Positions 53,601-64,000 of a DNA stretch of 64,000 nt are shown here, in pieces. The position numbers and the translations under genes are program-made. Each line of letters opens with the position of its first letter. Within the stretch, counting starts at the first letter, position 1. The stretch covers positions 65,054-129,053 of the forward strand of contig VZRG01001716.1 of the NCBI GenBank assembly GCA_013397435.1, in the 5' to 3' direction. Below the pieces are notes generated by a model. It ran no database searches. It was given only the letters and a program-made list of their open reading frames with translations, and was not told where the DNA came from. The stretch is from Erythrocercus mccallii. Taxonomy: Eukaryota; Chordata; Aves; Passeriformes; Dicruridae.

Positions 53601-56600
53601 AGAATGAGAAGATGAGCTTAGTGTGCTAAGCCTCATGTCCTTTTCATTGAATTTTCCAGTTTCCCAGGCACATTCTGTTAACTCCAAAAAGCTACATTTA
53701 CAGAAGATTCAGCCTAAGTGTTAGATGTAAAGGAGAGGGAGATGTTGGATCAAGGCGTAATGCAAGAAAAAGTGAGATTAAGGAACACAGTTTCACTTTC
53801 CAGAGAAGCTGAATTACACCTTAGACTCCAGCCAAATTCTCAAACAAAAAAAACCCCTCAAGCTGTATTTTAGAAGTGTTCCTCCACAGACAGTAAGAAG
53901 GGAAGATTTTCAAAAATACATGTGAAAGTTAAAAAAACTCTGATAGAGAGTTGTTATTTTGGAGGTTTTTAAACTGTTGTGTTTGCTATGTTTTATCGTA
54001 CTTCAGCTTGAAAAATGAAAGCACGGTGTTTTATTAATGTTCCCATTAGCTCATTTTCTCATTGGGTTGTATCTAAGAGATCCATTTCACTATTTTCTAT
54101 CATATTTCTAAATGTCATTCTATGCAGAGCGGATGTTAGTGACATGAGCTATGAACCTCAGGAAGGTGGAAAACATGGGCACAGCCAGAAGCTACTGGAG
54201 ACAATATTCTGACCGGTAGCTGGACTCCATGCACAGGATGAACAAGAGATGACACAGTTCCTTCCTTCAGGATCCTGATACCTAATCTGGGTGACTGAAA
54301 AGTGAAACTTAGAGGCTCTGAATGCACACGGACAAGCCAGAAGGAAATCATTTTCTCAGAGTTCAGCTGCACAAAACCCAAATCATATTTGTTGTTCTTA
54401 CTCTCCACCACTTCATGGATAAACAGGAAAGCAGGATTTGACACAATAAGCACATTTTAAATGTTGCTGCATGACTTTAATTGCATTAAATCAAATAAGG
54501 CATTTGTAAAATAAATATATTTAAAGAAGTGGGACACTTTCTGATTTTCTAAAGAAATATTTGAAGGATGATTTCAAGATAAGTGAGATACATGAAACTG
54601 GGCAGACAGAAACAGAAGTGTGAGAATCATGAGACTGGACACTCCCACAACACAAGTAGCAGCACTTGCTAATGTAACACCATTAAAGTTGTGTTGTGTA
54701 ACTCCATGGAAATAATTTTGAACACAGAACACAACTCCCAGTACCACTCTATCTTCCAGTCACTGTCACTACAAGAAGTGCTAGCAAACAGTAAGCACAC
54801 AGAGAATAAAAATTACAAAAACTACTCAGGGAGGCACCCTTACAAGCTGTTGGTTCTTTGGGTTCAGTCATGACAATCCTCACACTACCAAAGCTGTAAC
54901 GTATTAGAGGGAAATCTTCTACAGTATTTGACCGTAATTTGCCAAATGTCACAGCATAAACTCATCAGATCTCTTCTAATACTGAAGACAACCAAGATTG
55001 TGTGACATTGCTTCCCTACAAATCACTGCACAATCTATTATATAACTTAAAACTAGTGACAGTGGCTAAAGTCCTAAAAACATGACTGCTTTAAAGAAAA
55101 AATTTAGTTTTTACTGGAGCAAAGCTCTCAAGGGTAAAAAATTGAAATATAGTTCCAAATATAGTTAAACAAAGACTGAGTAAAGTCAAACATGAAGGGA
55201 TATTAACCTAAAAAACAAATAGTTAAAGGCCATTTAGCATTACTCCTCTAGACTTGATAAAGGGAAAATTCAAAACCCGCAGGTCTCATGCTGCTAAATT
55301 TTGAAGTATTTTTGAATGTGTTAGCTCATGGGCACCACCTCTCATAGAAATACTGACATTTATTAATGGAACAGCTTTGTCATGATTTTTCATGACCACC
55401 TCACTGACCATGGCAAAAGTCTCTCTTTCCATCTGGTTGCTTAAAAAAATTCTATAAACATTTTTCCTGGGTCATGCAAGATAACAGGATTTAAGTATAT
55501 CTGAAGAAAAGAAACAGCAAAGTATCCTACAAAGCAGGATTAAAAGGAGAAAAAAAAAAGAAAAAAAGAAAAAAAGAAAAAAAGCAGTTACTAGGGTAAA
55601 AGTTACTTATTAGAACTATAGTTCAGGCCAGCTACTTGTGTCCAGAAGAAATTAATCAGAAAATTAATGAGATTGTTGGTGTAACACTGAAGAGAAGCAG
55701 GTCAAACAAAGCCCTCAGACCCAAACCTTCACATCACCTGGACAGTGTCCTGAAACTCACAGTTCACATTAGACCCCTTCTCCAGTTACACGGCTACTTC
55801 AAGCACAGCAGCAGATTTTGCCACAGAAGCAAAGTACATATCTCCTATAAATTATATATAATCCTCTATAATTTGAGTGTCTTGCATTTTCACACACATC
55901 AATTGGGCACATGGAGGTATGACACCTTCATCTTTAAAACTTTATTGGGAAGGGGAGCTTAAAACATTGAATTTTAGTCACCAAAACAAATCTCAGCACA
56001 CAAGATAGACAATTAAGAGTGGGTCAGCTTTCAGGAGCCGAACCTTGCTGATATGCTGTGTAGAACCAAGCACTGCACAGATTACTTCAAGAAATGAGAA
56101 GACAGACTAACCTGTGGCTTAAAAAGAAACTTTGTGGAGTCAGGTCAAAACCTCAGGCGGTAGCAAAGAAAAGACAAACAAAAAAGGCCAAAGATTAAGC
56201 GTGAGAGGATAAATTAGTAGTAGAGGAAAAAGGAGGAAAACATGCTAAGAGGAATTCGCATTATTGTCCAAAATAAGGTGTTGCCGTGCACATCTTATTT
56301 CCAAGAGACACAGAAATAGTTAATAGTTATCTGCATCATTCCAGTCCAAAGCAAGCTACCAAAAAAGGAAAGCAAGGTATTACAAATGAGAGTCCCACTA
56401 TTTTGGGAAAATTCAGTGATCTTCATCTCCCTAATGGGTTCAATTCAACTGCTGCTAAAATCAGTGCTGCCTAGTCCTTTTTCCATAACTGAACATAAGT
56501 TTAGTTTAAAATGATAATATTGATGTGGCAACAAACTGAAAAAATGTACATTTGTATCACAGATATTGCCAAAGAATACACACAATACAAAAATTTATTT

Positions 56601-57318
56601 CTTACACCTTACCTCACTCAACCAGTAGTAACTTGTTATAAAATTAACTGCAGTTTAGACAATTAATTCTAATTAGTAATATTAAAGACATTCACATATT
56701 TATTTACTCATGAAGTGGAAGGGTTAGAAAAGAGTCTGTCCGTGATATATTGATCCTCCTGGTGCTATGAAAAGAATGCTAAAAAGGCTTTAAATATTTT
56801 AATTTTCATAAAACTCACTTTTTCTATCCAAAATAATTCCTTGACATAAACAAACCTCCAAGAACAGTACCTGTATCCATAAAAAGCACGTTCATTTACA
56901 CCAGAGCTAATGTTTCCTTTTGGTTACCAGAAACTTATTTGCCCACCTTTCAAAGAGAGGTTTACTATGAATAGAGGCACTTACATCAGATAAAAACTGC
57001 TTTCCAGTTATATAATAAAATAAACACCAATTAGTCGTTTTAGTTTGAGAAACTTGGTAAATTATAAAAATATTAATTCTATGCAGTCTTCTACAACACT
57101 TTAAGTTATACTAGTTCAGACTGGTAACAGCAGGTTAAGTAGCAGTTAAGTGATGAACTGCAATTACACTTTGTTGAGGAACTGTTACAGACAAGACAGC
57201 TGAACATTAAATAGTTTAGCAGCAAGTATTTGACAAACCAATGAGTTAGAGACAAACTTTGCCCTCTGAGAAGCTAAATGAAAAAGCAACAATAAAGCTT
57301 ACAGAACTTAGCTCGTAC
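50681..57318 (-). other. DNM3: DNM3 intron between the microexon and the PH exon
   Basis: A 6.6-kb intron, AT-rich, with an A-rich simple repeat at 55550-55584. No further exon is recognised. Confidence 0.85.
55550..55584. repeat. (AAAAAAAG)n simple repeat
   Basis: A runs are interrupted by G every eight bases (55560, 55568, 55576, 55584). On the DNM3-sense strand this is a polypyrimidine tract, but no exon follows it. Confidence 0.9.
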
Positions 57319-57348
57319 AATTTGCCTTGAAGGCGGTAGATTGGTTCC
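57319..57348 (-). CDS. DNM3: DNM3 30-nt microexon (GTNLPPSRQI insert)
   Basis: On the minus strand this reads exactly ten codons, GTNLPPSRQI, phase 0 at both ends. It lies between the VGNQ linker exon and the VIRKG PH exon. I recall the same ten residues at this point in mammalian dynamin-3 (GNQ-GTNLPPSRQI-VIRKG), where an alternatively used insert precedes the PH domain. The acceptor is T-rich and ends in tgctatttcag. The donor is gtacga after an exon ending in ATT, a weak 5' splice site that suits optional inclusion. Inclusion or skipping changes the protein by ten residues and keeps frame. The sequence match is seen directly. Alternative use is inferred from the weak donor and from the mammalian gene. 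Confidence 0.9.
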
Positions 57349-58995
57349 CTGAAATAGCAAATTGCAAAAATGAAGTTTTATTTCATAAACATTTTCTCAT
57401 TCTTTTCAACTCCAAACAATCAACTTACAAACATCTGTTTATTATCTCTACAATAAAAGGTTCAGCAAAGTCCTTTATACCACAAGTAACCAAGTTTAAA
57501 CATTGAATTTAAAACACCAAGCTTTTTCTTCACTTCTTTAGAGAGAAAACATTCACCCAATTAAAAAATCATTCATTTTATTTGTGTATTTTTGAAGAGC
57601 CAGATAATTGGTTGCTTTTCCTTTTATGGGACACTCCAAAGCGATGACAGTCTTTGTGTTTGACACATGTTCCGGCACAGCTAGATAAGAAGGAAATCTC
57701 TCCTCAGATGGGAGAGGCTGCTCTTTGAAGCCATTGCTGTGTTTAGACCTTCTAGTTTTTTCTTCATTTTAATCCAAACCATATATTACATCAAAAATGC
57801 CACTCATGCTGGTCAGGCTGTGGGGAACCATCCCATCCAAGAAGTTGCTGGATTATTTTAAGAAATATCTTGAAAATAACTAGCAATTTCTTGGTAAGAG
57901 GAAGAGATTGAATTTCTAGCCCCAAAAAGATGACTAGAACTCTTGCCAAGAGCTCTTGTCTACAACAGCAGCAGAATAAGAGACTTCCTGAAATTTCAGG
58001 TTTATCACTTGGATCTAAACTCAGTGGTCACATTTGAAACCCTTGATCAGGAGGTGAAATCTCCTGAGCATTGTTTGACCAAACTGCATGTGAAAACATC
58101 ACGAAGATGTTCAATATTGGTAATTATAAAAAATTCCATCGTCTTATTTTTACTACTATTTTTATTTAATTCTCAAGGATGTACTAGTTCCATAAGAATT
58201 TTTTTTCTGTTTAAGGCTTTGCAAAAACCTCAAAGTGAGCAGAAACTCTCCAAATCATAGCATTTTCCTTATTTTCATCTCATATTAAGAAGAGGACTGA
58301 TCCTGCCAAGTACTGAGCACCCCTGACCCACAAAAAAGCAGAGAAGGAAGGCGGGTTCGGGAGCACCAAGCATCTTGCAGAATCAATCCCATATTCTTAG
58401 GTGACAAAAAGAAACAAGCAATTTCATCAACGAATCTCAGTGAAGATGCTAATTAATCTGAGAGCATCAACGACTTATTCTTTGTTTATTTTGAGAAAGG
58501 CCTATGGTACGTAGTCAACAACAGAGTGATGATGTCAGCTGAAAGGTTTCAGAAGAGGTAAAGGCAAATCCACATTTGCTTGCTGACTTGCCCTTCACTG
58601 CTGTTCAGCTGTGAACACATCAGGAGCAGCAAAGCACACAAAGCACACACAGGCAAGTACTCACCAGCGTTTGGGATTCTGAAATTCACAAGTGTGCAGT
58701 TAATGACAAAACACCAATGTGTAACATGACAGATACAAGGCACTGAACAGCATGGAAGGGAAGACACTCCCCAGCAGTGCAAGCAGCAGCAGAAATGCTA
58801 AACAGTAAATGATGGTAACAGTAGAAGTCAGGTGGCTTTGAAAAGTTCAGCAAAACAAGGCAATGAGGACACATTTATGTATGTTTGAAGCAAACAAAGG
58901 TAAATATATGCTTAAAACAGAAAATGCAGCCAAGAAAACCAAACAGCTTGGATTAACTTGCACATGCCATTATCCATTCTCTGTTAGGTGCCTAC
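57349..58995 (-). other. DNM3: DNM3 intron between the 49-nt exon and the microexon
   Basis: A 1.6-kb intron. The minus-strand frames at 58549-58874 are not exons of dynamin. Confidence 0.85.
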
Positions 58996-59044
58996 CTGAT
59001 TTCCCACTGCACTTTTGTTAACCTGACTGCTTCTTTGTTGGGCA
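58996..59044 (-). CDS. DNM3: DNM3 exon, linker before the PH domain (49 nt)
   Basis: The first base completes the Asn codon of the previous exon, and the rest reads AQQRSSQVNKSAVGNQ. This matches the dynamin-3 linker between the stalk and the PH domain (AQQRSSQ...VGNQ in mammals), with changes in the variable middle. The acceptor has a strong polypyrimidine tract (ctcttttcctctgcttccct, then tag) and the donor is gtaggc. The exon ends in phase 0, so it can join either to the 30-nt microexon at 57319-57348 or directly to the PH exon at 50567-50680 without a frame change. It is too short to stand out as a long open frame and was found by matching the protein. Confidence 0.95.
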
Positions 59045-62000
59045 CTAAGGGAAGCAGAGGAAAAGAGTTATGCTGAAGAAACTTGAACTAAGCCAGTTCC
59101 TGAGGAATAATTTTAGCAGTAATAGTTACTTTTGATTCCAGCAGAGAAAGCTAGATTAACACAGCAAAAGATACACAGAAAATCATTGCATATATGTGCA
59201 TATTTCAACTGCTTTTTGGCCTGATTACATTTGCCTGCTAAGGACAGAAGGGACGTGCACAGCAGACAGCTTCTACCAATCATTTCCTTTGCAACAACAT
59301 CCTTCTTGCGTTGGTAAATTTACTAAAAGCAAAGAGAAATTATGGCTCATGTGGGTAACTTTGGAAACATTAGCCTCTATAAATATTCAGAAGAGACAAA
59401 AAGCAAGCCATTTCTGTTATTTAGAGCAGTACAACAAAATCCTCCCCTCCTGGAGGCTCCTTAATAGCTTTGTCTTGACAGTTTGTTTTGGATATTATTC
59501 TAATATTTATATGCACTTTGTGGGTGTAAATATAACCAATGGATGAAGCTGTCATAAAGCTGGTTCAAAGCTGAAATCTTACAAGAATAGAGCACATTTG
59601 AAATTTAACCATATTTAAAATATTTTGCTCAGTTCTTGAACTTTGGTAATCCCAGTTCCTGAAACAAAACACACTCCTGTCTTAAAATCAAACAAGTTGC
59701 CATTAATTCTAAAAGCATTTGCATTATGTGTTGGTTTGTCTTAGGCCACAAAATTAAAATATTGCTGGAAAGAAGAAGAAAAGCATTCTGAGAGCAGGCT
59801 TTGGCTACTCAGCCACCAGCACTTCACTGGTGACAGGAAGTTTTGTTTGGATTAGATGATACCATTTCACTAGGCATTGATTCACTGAAGAAAAAAGCAT
59901 CCATATTCCGACAGCTACAAAGGCTGCTCTGACAGAGAAAGGCAGAGAGGTGTGCTTGGATCAGAGCCTGTGGCCAATCCTGCTGTTTGGTGCACAGCTG
60001 CTGCTCCAAAGAATTGATGACGCACCCAACTCAATCCCTGTACAAATTCTGATCCTGCCCTTTTGACTACACTATCAAACCAGCAGTCCACATGCTGTCT
60101 GGGAGAAGATCCACGAGGATATTTATTCCATGTACCTACTCACTGTGTTTAGCTCAATCATCCTGATCCTTTTGACCAAACAACACTGCATGTCCCTGGT
60201 TCATCATCTAAGTTGCATAATCTTTGATACATAAATTATGATTAAGTGCACATGGAAAATACAGCATTAATCCCTGGTTTGTTTTCTTAATTTTATCACC
60301 TTAGAAAAGCTAATTATACCATTAACACCATACTAAGAAACTCATGCTTTTTAGAAATAGTCCAGCAATTGGTCCTCTAACTAATATTCTAAATTCAAAT
60401 TACTCTTTATGTAGATTGAAGCATGCAGCTGTTCTTGAGTTATACCAACTGGAAACAAACCCTAGCCCAGAATTTTGCCCTTTGTTCTGCCAAACGAGAC
60501 AAACATTAATAATCTATGATTTTGCAATTTTATAACTATGCAAATTTGTTCTAAATACTGGCATTGTTAAATGCCTCTCAAGACAATTCACATTGCACTG
60601 TACCTGCCTCAGGTCCTGCAGTGCTGCAGGGTAGTTTGTAATGTCTTGTGCTCTCATTCCTATGAGCGAGGTTCGCAGGACTTACACTGTTACTGCAGCC
60701 ACATGAGACAAGGGGCTGGGAGGCTCAGCAAAGGAAAGGAAACACAGAATCTGTGGAATCTGCAGTCCAGGATATTTACATACTGCAGAAGCCCCTATGC
60801 TACCCAACTTATTTCATTTTCCAGTTCTAACATAACTGCTGTAACAATAATACACTTAGAATTTCAAATTAGTATTTTCTCCTGTTTGTCTCATAAGTGA
60901 ATATATTTTAAATTCTCCACTATCTAAATTTTATCTTTTAGTTGAGCAGAAGTCAAGAAGACTGCTTTCCTTCCATCTGTTCCAACCTAGAGAAACCCTT
61001 GCTTAAACTTACCAGAGAACTTAAGCCAAGAGTCACTTGTTATCTGCTTATGCCCCAATACACAGCAGCTGGGGATTTCCAGATCTCAGCTGGCAAAAGA
61101 GAGGCAGCTTTCCCAAGAAATTCAGCTCAGAAATTGTAAAGAACAGCAGCAAGGACCATGGAAGCTGCAGGAGCAGCACCCATGAGGGGAATTTTTCTGC
61201 GGGAGAGACATAATGAAATAGCTACAGATACACCTGGAACTCCAGAATCCAGTACTATAAAATATGGAAAGTTCAACTTGACACAAGGAAGTCTTTTCAC
61301 AGTGAGGTGAGGCAAGCACTGGAACAGGCTAGCATAGGAAGGCTGGAGAATCTCCAATTTTGGGAATTCTCCAGATCTGATTGGACAAAATCCTGAGTAG
61401 CCTGGCCTGAACTCAGTATGGACTCTCCTCTGAGCGGGAGGTGGGACTATGTGACTTCCCAAGGTCACAACACACATCATGAATATACATGGAGTGTTTT
61501 TAGCAGCCTTCTTCCTGTCAGAAAAGGATGAAGAGTAGTAAATAGCAGGCAGGTTGTTATCTTGACCTCTAGAAGGCCAGCCACCATTCCTACAACATCC
61601 TGTCATTTGTCAAGAGAACAGATAACGATATCTAGGACCCACAAACAATTCTAGAGAAAGTTGCTCAAACCAAACGCAAACAGTGCCTGGCTTTGCCTTC
61701 TCCCCTCTCAGCTTACTGAACTCCATGTTTTAAACCTTCAAGGCACATTGCCAAAGATGTAGAGCTTCCTTCACAGTGCTAACTAGAATTGGCCAGACTC
61801 AAATACAGACGGTGGTGCCAAAATTTGTTGCCAGCAACTCACATGGCCGAAATCTGTGAAGCCAATCACTGTTATGGCAAATATGGCATGAATATGTCTG
61901 AAGGAACATTTATTCTTCAAAGAGTGAAGACATCTTCAATGTTTTTACTGGTGTCAAAATGTTGGTATGAAGGCCCTGAGGCACAAATTGCTGGAAACTG

Positions 62001-62496
62001 AGGGAGAACATTGTGGAAAATATTCTCACAGCCTTTTCAATTAAGCGAGGAGAACGTCAAACCAGGCCCTGCAGGGCATTCTGCTACTATTATTCTCTGC
62101 AGCCAAACAGCAGGCACACTTATAATTCAGTGACATCCATTATTCTGAGCAAAACTGTTTCACACAGAATCACAGCTCCCAAAGTATGCATTAACAACAA
62201 TGTGGAAAGACCACCAATATCCATTTCTGTGGTCCTGAAATACATGTGACTCCAGACCAAGACATAAGCTCCAGCTTCAGTGAAACCAGGCTTGTGAACT
62301 GGGTGAAGATTCCCCTGCAACTGGGACAGATTCAACATTGTGCCTATTGAGCATGGTCCTGCATGTTGGGGACTCTGCAGCCTGGATCTTCACTGCCACA
62401 CTTCAGGGCGTGTGCTCTGAACAGAATAAAAAAACTCCAAGCAAATAAACAAAAAAGCCTGGCAGTGTCATTGTAACAAAATTTCCATATACTTAC
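59045..62496 (-). other. DNM3: DNM3 intron between the 71-nt and 49-nt exons
   Basis: A 3.5-kb intron containing the sense-strand CR1 fragment at 61190-61480. Nothing else is recognised. Confidence 0.85.
61190..61480 (+). mobile_element. CR1 LINE 3' fragment, sense
   Basis: The sequence ggaaagttcaacttgacaca, agcactggaacaggctagca, ctggagaatctccaattttg and ggtgggactatgtgacttcc follows the consensus CR1 3' region in order. It is diverged. The 5' limit is blurred (recognisable from about 61255, probably from 61190 or earlier). It lies in the DNM3 intron between the 71-nt and 49-nt exons, antisense to DNM3. Minus-strand open frames over it are not genes. Confidence 0.85.
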
Positions 62497-62567
62497 TTTG
62501 CAAAGCCAATGAAGTCTTCATGGTTGGTGTTGATATAAGAAACCTGGATATCAATAAGCAGCAGCAT
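62497..62567 (-). CDS. DNM3: DNM3 exon, end of middle/stalk region (71 nt)
   Basis: On the minus strand this reads MLLLIDIQVSYINTNHEDFI followed by GFA and the first two bases of an Asn codon, a signature dynamin segment (NTNHEDFIGFAN). It belongs to the long helix of the middle/stalk domain that drives dynamin self-assembly. The acceptor is a pyrimidine-rich tract ending in cccgtaatag and the donor is a consensus gtaagt. The exon starts in phase 0 and leaves two bases of the Asn codon, which the 49-nt exon completes, so the intron is phase 2. The initial Met is an internal residue, not a start codon. Related paralogues carry a hydrophobic residue at or next to this position. The preceding exon (ending around EREGKTKDQ in mammals) is not seen between here and 64000. 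Confidence 0.97.
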
Positions 62568-64000
62568 CTATTACGGGAGACAGAGCAAAATAGGATGCGT
62601 AAGGTGGAAAAGAGAGATTGAAGAAAAGGAACAGAGAAAAAAACTAGAACTCTTGAGTTCTCTGCATTACTGAATATTGTTTTCATAATTGTCCAAGCCA
62701 AAAGCAATATTTTCTAAATTCCACTGCTTCTGTTTCTGTGCTTGTTGAATAAGTTGGATTACAGAAGTCCTTTTCCCTCTTCCTACTTTTTTTCCTAACA
62801 GACCTCATTTTTCACTCTTTTGGCCCTTGTCCATTCCATTAAGATCAATCATACATGGGGCAGAGAGAATTTTAATAATTATATAATACAGATTGCAGCT
62901 CTGCATTTTGCAAGTTAAGCAAAATTCTCTCTGGAGCATTCCAACCAAGCCAGCAAGGAACCTAAACCTTAAACCTAAAATCGAGATACCTACACTTTCT
63001 TCATGTACCACACAAAGAAGAGATAAATAATCCAGTCTTGGCCCAGAAAATGTCCAGTCCAGGTACCAGCCAGCCATTCTGGTGTGCACATCTGAATTGA
63101 GATGGCTATCAACAAAATAGCACAATGGTTTGTGTACTTACCATTTGTCAGTCCTTGAGTAGCCCATAGAGAACTTGATTCAACTGTGACAATCTAACTC
63201 AGCAAAGAACTTGCTAAGATATCAGCAAAAATTCCCTCCCACCCTCCAACAAGCTTTGGAATATGCATGAAAATGCACTTCACCCCTGTCTTTCCAGACT
63301 TCCATTTATCAGAGGGAGCAAGGAAGGAACCTATTGTTACCAAATGGTGGCATTTAATCTCTTCAACTTTACTTCTGCACAGTTCCTCAAATATAGCATC
63401 ACTCCCAAATCCTTCACAATTTCTCAAAGATATTAGATGCCTCACTTAGACCCAAATCCCCACTGTGTTTTTGCTCCATCTCTTACCTCTGAAAATATTC
63501 TCACTAGTGTTTTCATTCATAAGGGATAACTGCTAACATCATAAATAATGATGTGAATGTGACAATAACCTATTTGGTCCATTTTTGACATTAACAAAAA
63601 GCCTGTATTTTGTTCTTTGTTCTGAGAAATAGTCAGGTATGTGCATACAATGGAGAACAGGACTAAATTTTTTTAAACAACTTGAATCTTCTCCAAAATT
63701 TTGAGGTAACAGTGTTTTAACTAGAACTCCCTGCAAGTACAAGCCCAGCTAATAATTTGTTTTGTTCAATTATTTTTATTACTATATTTGCAGCACAGAT
63801 TAAAGCAGCAGGATGTGCTGCACAGATCCCTAACTTGCACACGGACAGGACTAGAGAGCCAGGAGTCCAGAACAGCTGAGGAGCTCTGCCAAGCTCTTCT
63901 TCCCCCAATATTTCTTTTGTCACACTCTGCACTCTCCACACAATAATTCCTGATTTCACTTCCACTGGATTTTCTCACATGTAATCTCAGACTTGCAGTT
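62568..64000 (-). other. DNM3: DNM3 intron upstream of the 71-nt exon, partial
   Basis: The preceding dynamin exon is not present before the window edge. A donor-like gtaagtacac at about 63137-63146 on the minus strand follows no open frame. Confidence 0.8.

Larger units (their letters stand above)
1..64000 (-). other. DNM3: DNM3 (dynamin-3) gene body, partial
   Basis: The window lies within the dynamin-3 gene, transcribed right to left. Dynamin-3 is a large GTPase that oligomerises on the necks of endocytic vesicles and in dendritic spines. Its order is GTPase, middle/stalk, PH, GTPase effector and proline-rich regions. Only the end of the middle region, the linker and the first half of the PH domain are encoded here, by exons at 62497-62567, 58996-59044, 57319-57348 and 50567-50680. 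The paralogue assignment rests on three things. The microexon peptide GTNLPPSRQI is DNM3-like as I recall it. The PH exon reads IGIMKGG, not the DNM2-type ISLMKGG. The antisense pair miR-199a-2/miR-214 is known from DNM3, whereas DNM1 and DNM2 carry miR-199b and miR-199a-1. The GTPase exons lie upstream (beyond 64000) and the rest of PH and the C-terminus lie downstream (below 1). Confidence 0.95.

Noticed and set aside
62497..62707. Minus-strand frame of 79 codons covering the 71-nt DNM3 exon
   Set aside because: The frame runs through the acceptor in a different phase. Only the 71 nt between the splice sites, in the dynamin frame, is coding.
63137..63230. A strong donor-like gtaagtacac on the minus strand with an acceptor-like tag about 75 bases before it, suggesting another DNM3 exon
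   Set aside because: All three frames between the two sites have a stop and nothing resembles dynamin. It is a pseudo-exon at most.

Overview
This window is a piece of a bird nuclear genome. Three degenerate copies of the avian/reptilian retroposon CR1, the AT-rich intronic background and the low repeat density all point to a bird. I cannot resolve the species.

Almost the whole window lies inside one large gene read on the minus strand, DNM3 (dynamin-3). Four exons can be recognised at its high-coordinate end, in transcript order. They are a 71-nt exon of the middle/stalk region (62567-62497), a 49-nt exon (59044-58996), a 30-nt in-frame microexon (57348-57319) and the 114-nt first exon of the pleckstrin-homology (PH) domain (50680-50567). 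All have AG/GT boundaries on the minus strand, and their reading phases fit together. The next PH exon is not in the window, so the intron after 50567 is more than 50 kb long.

Nested in that long intron, on the opposite (+) strand, is the conserved microRNA host gene DNM3OS. Pre-miR-199a-2 sits at 40369-40478 and pre-miR-214 at 46311-46420, about 5.9 kb apart. A candidate promoter (39960-40368) holds an E-box, a TATA-like stretch, a CRE-like site and a perfect CArG box. A polyadenylation signal lies at 46560-46565. The strand opposite miR-214 also keeps exact copies of both arms of the mammalian mirror microRNA miR-3120, which would be made from the DNM3 pre-mRNA.

The remainder is intron. 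It contains three CR1 fragments (4880-5160, 9868-10240, 61190-61480), a possible ancient LINE reverse-transcriptase C-terminal remnant (12219-12350), microsatellites (including a GGAGAA array around an assembly gap at 27723-27898), a 28-bp perfect palindrome inside DNM3OS, and a near-identical 90-bp tandem duplication at 47405-47584. None of the 60-170 residue open frames outside the four exons looks like a protein gene. I found no wholly new system. The most informative items are the microexon, the sense/antisense microRNA locus and the 90-bp duplication.
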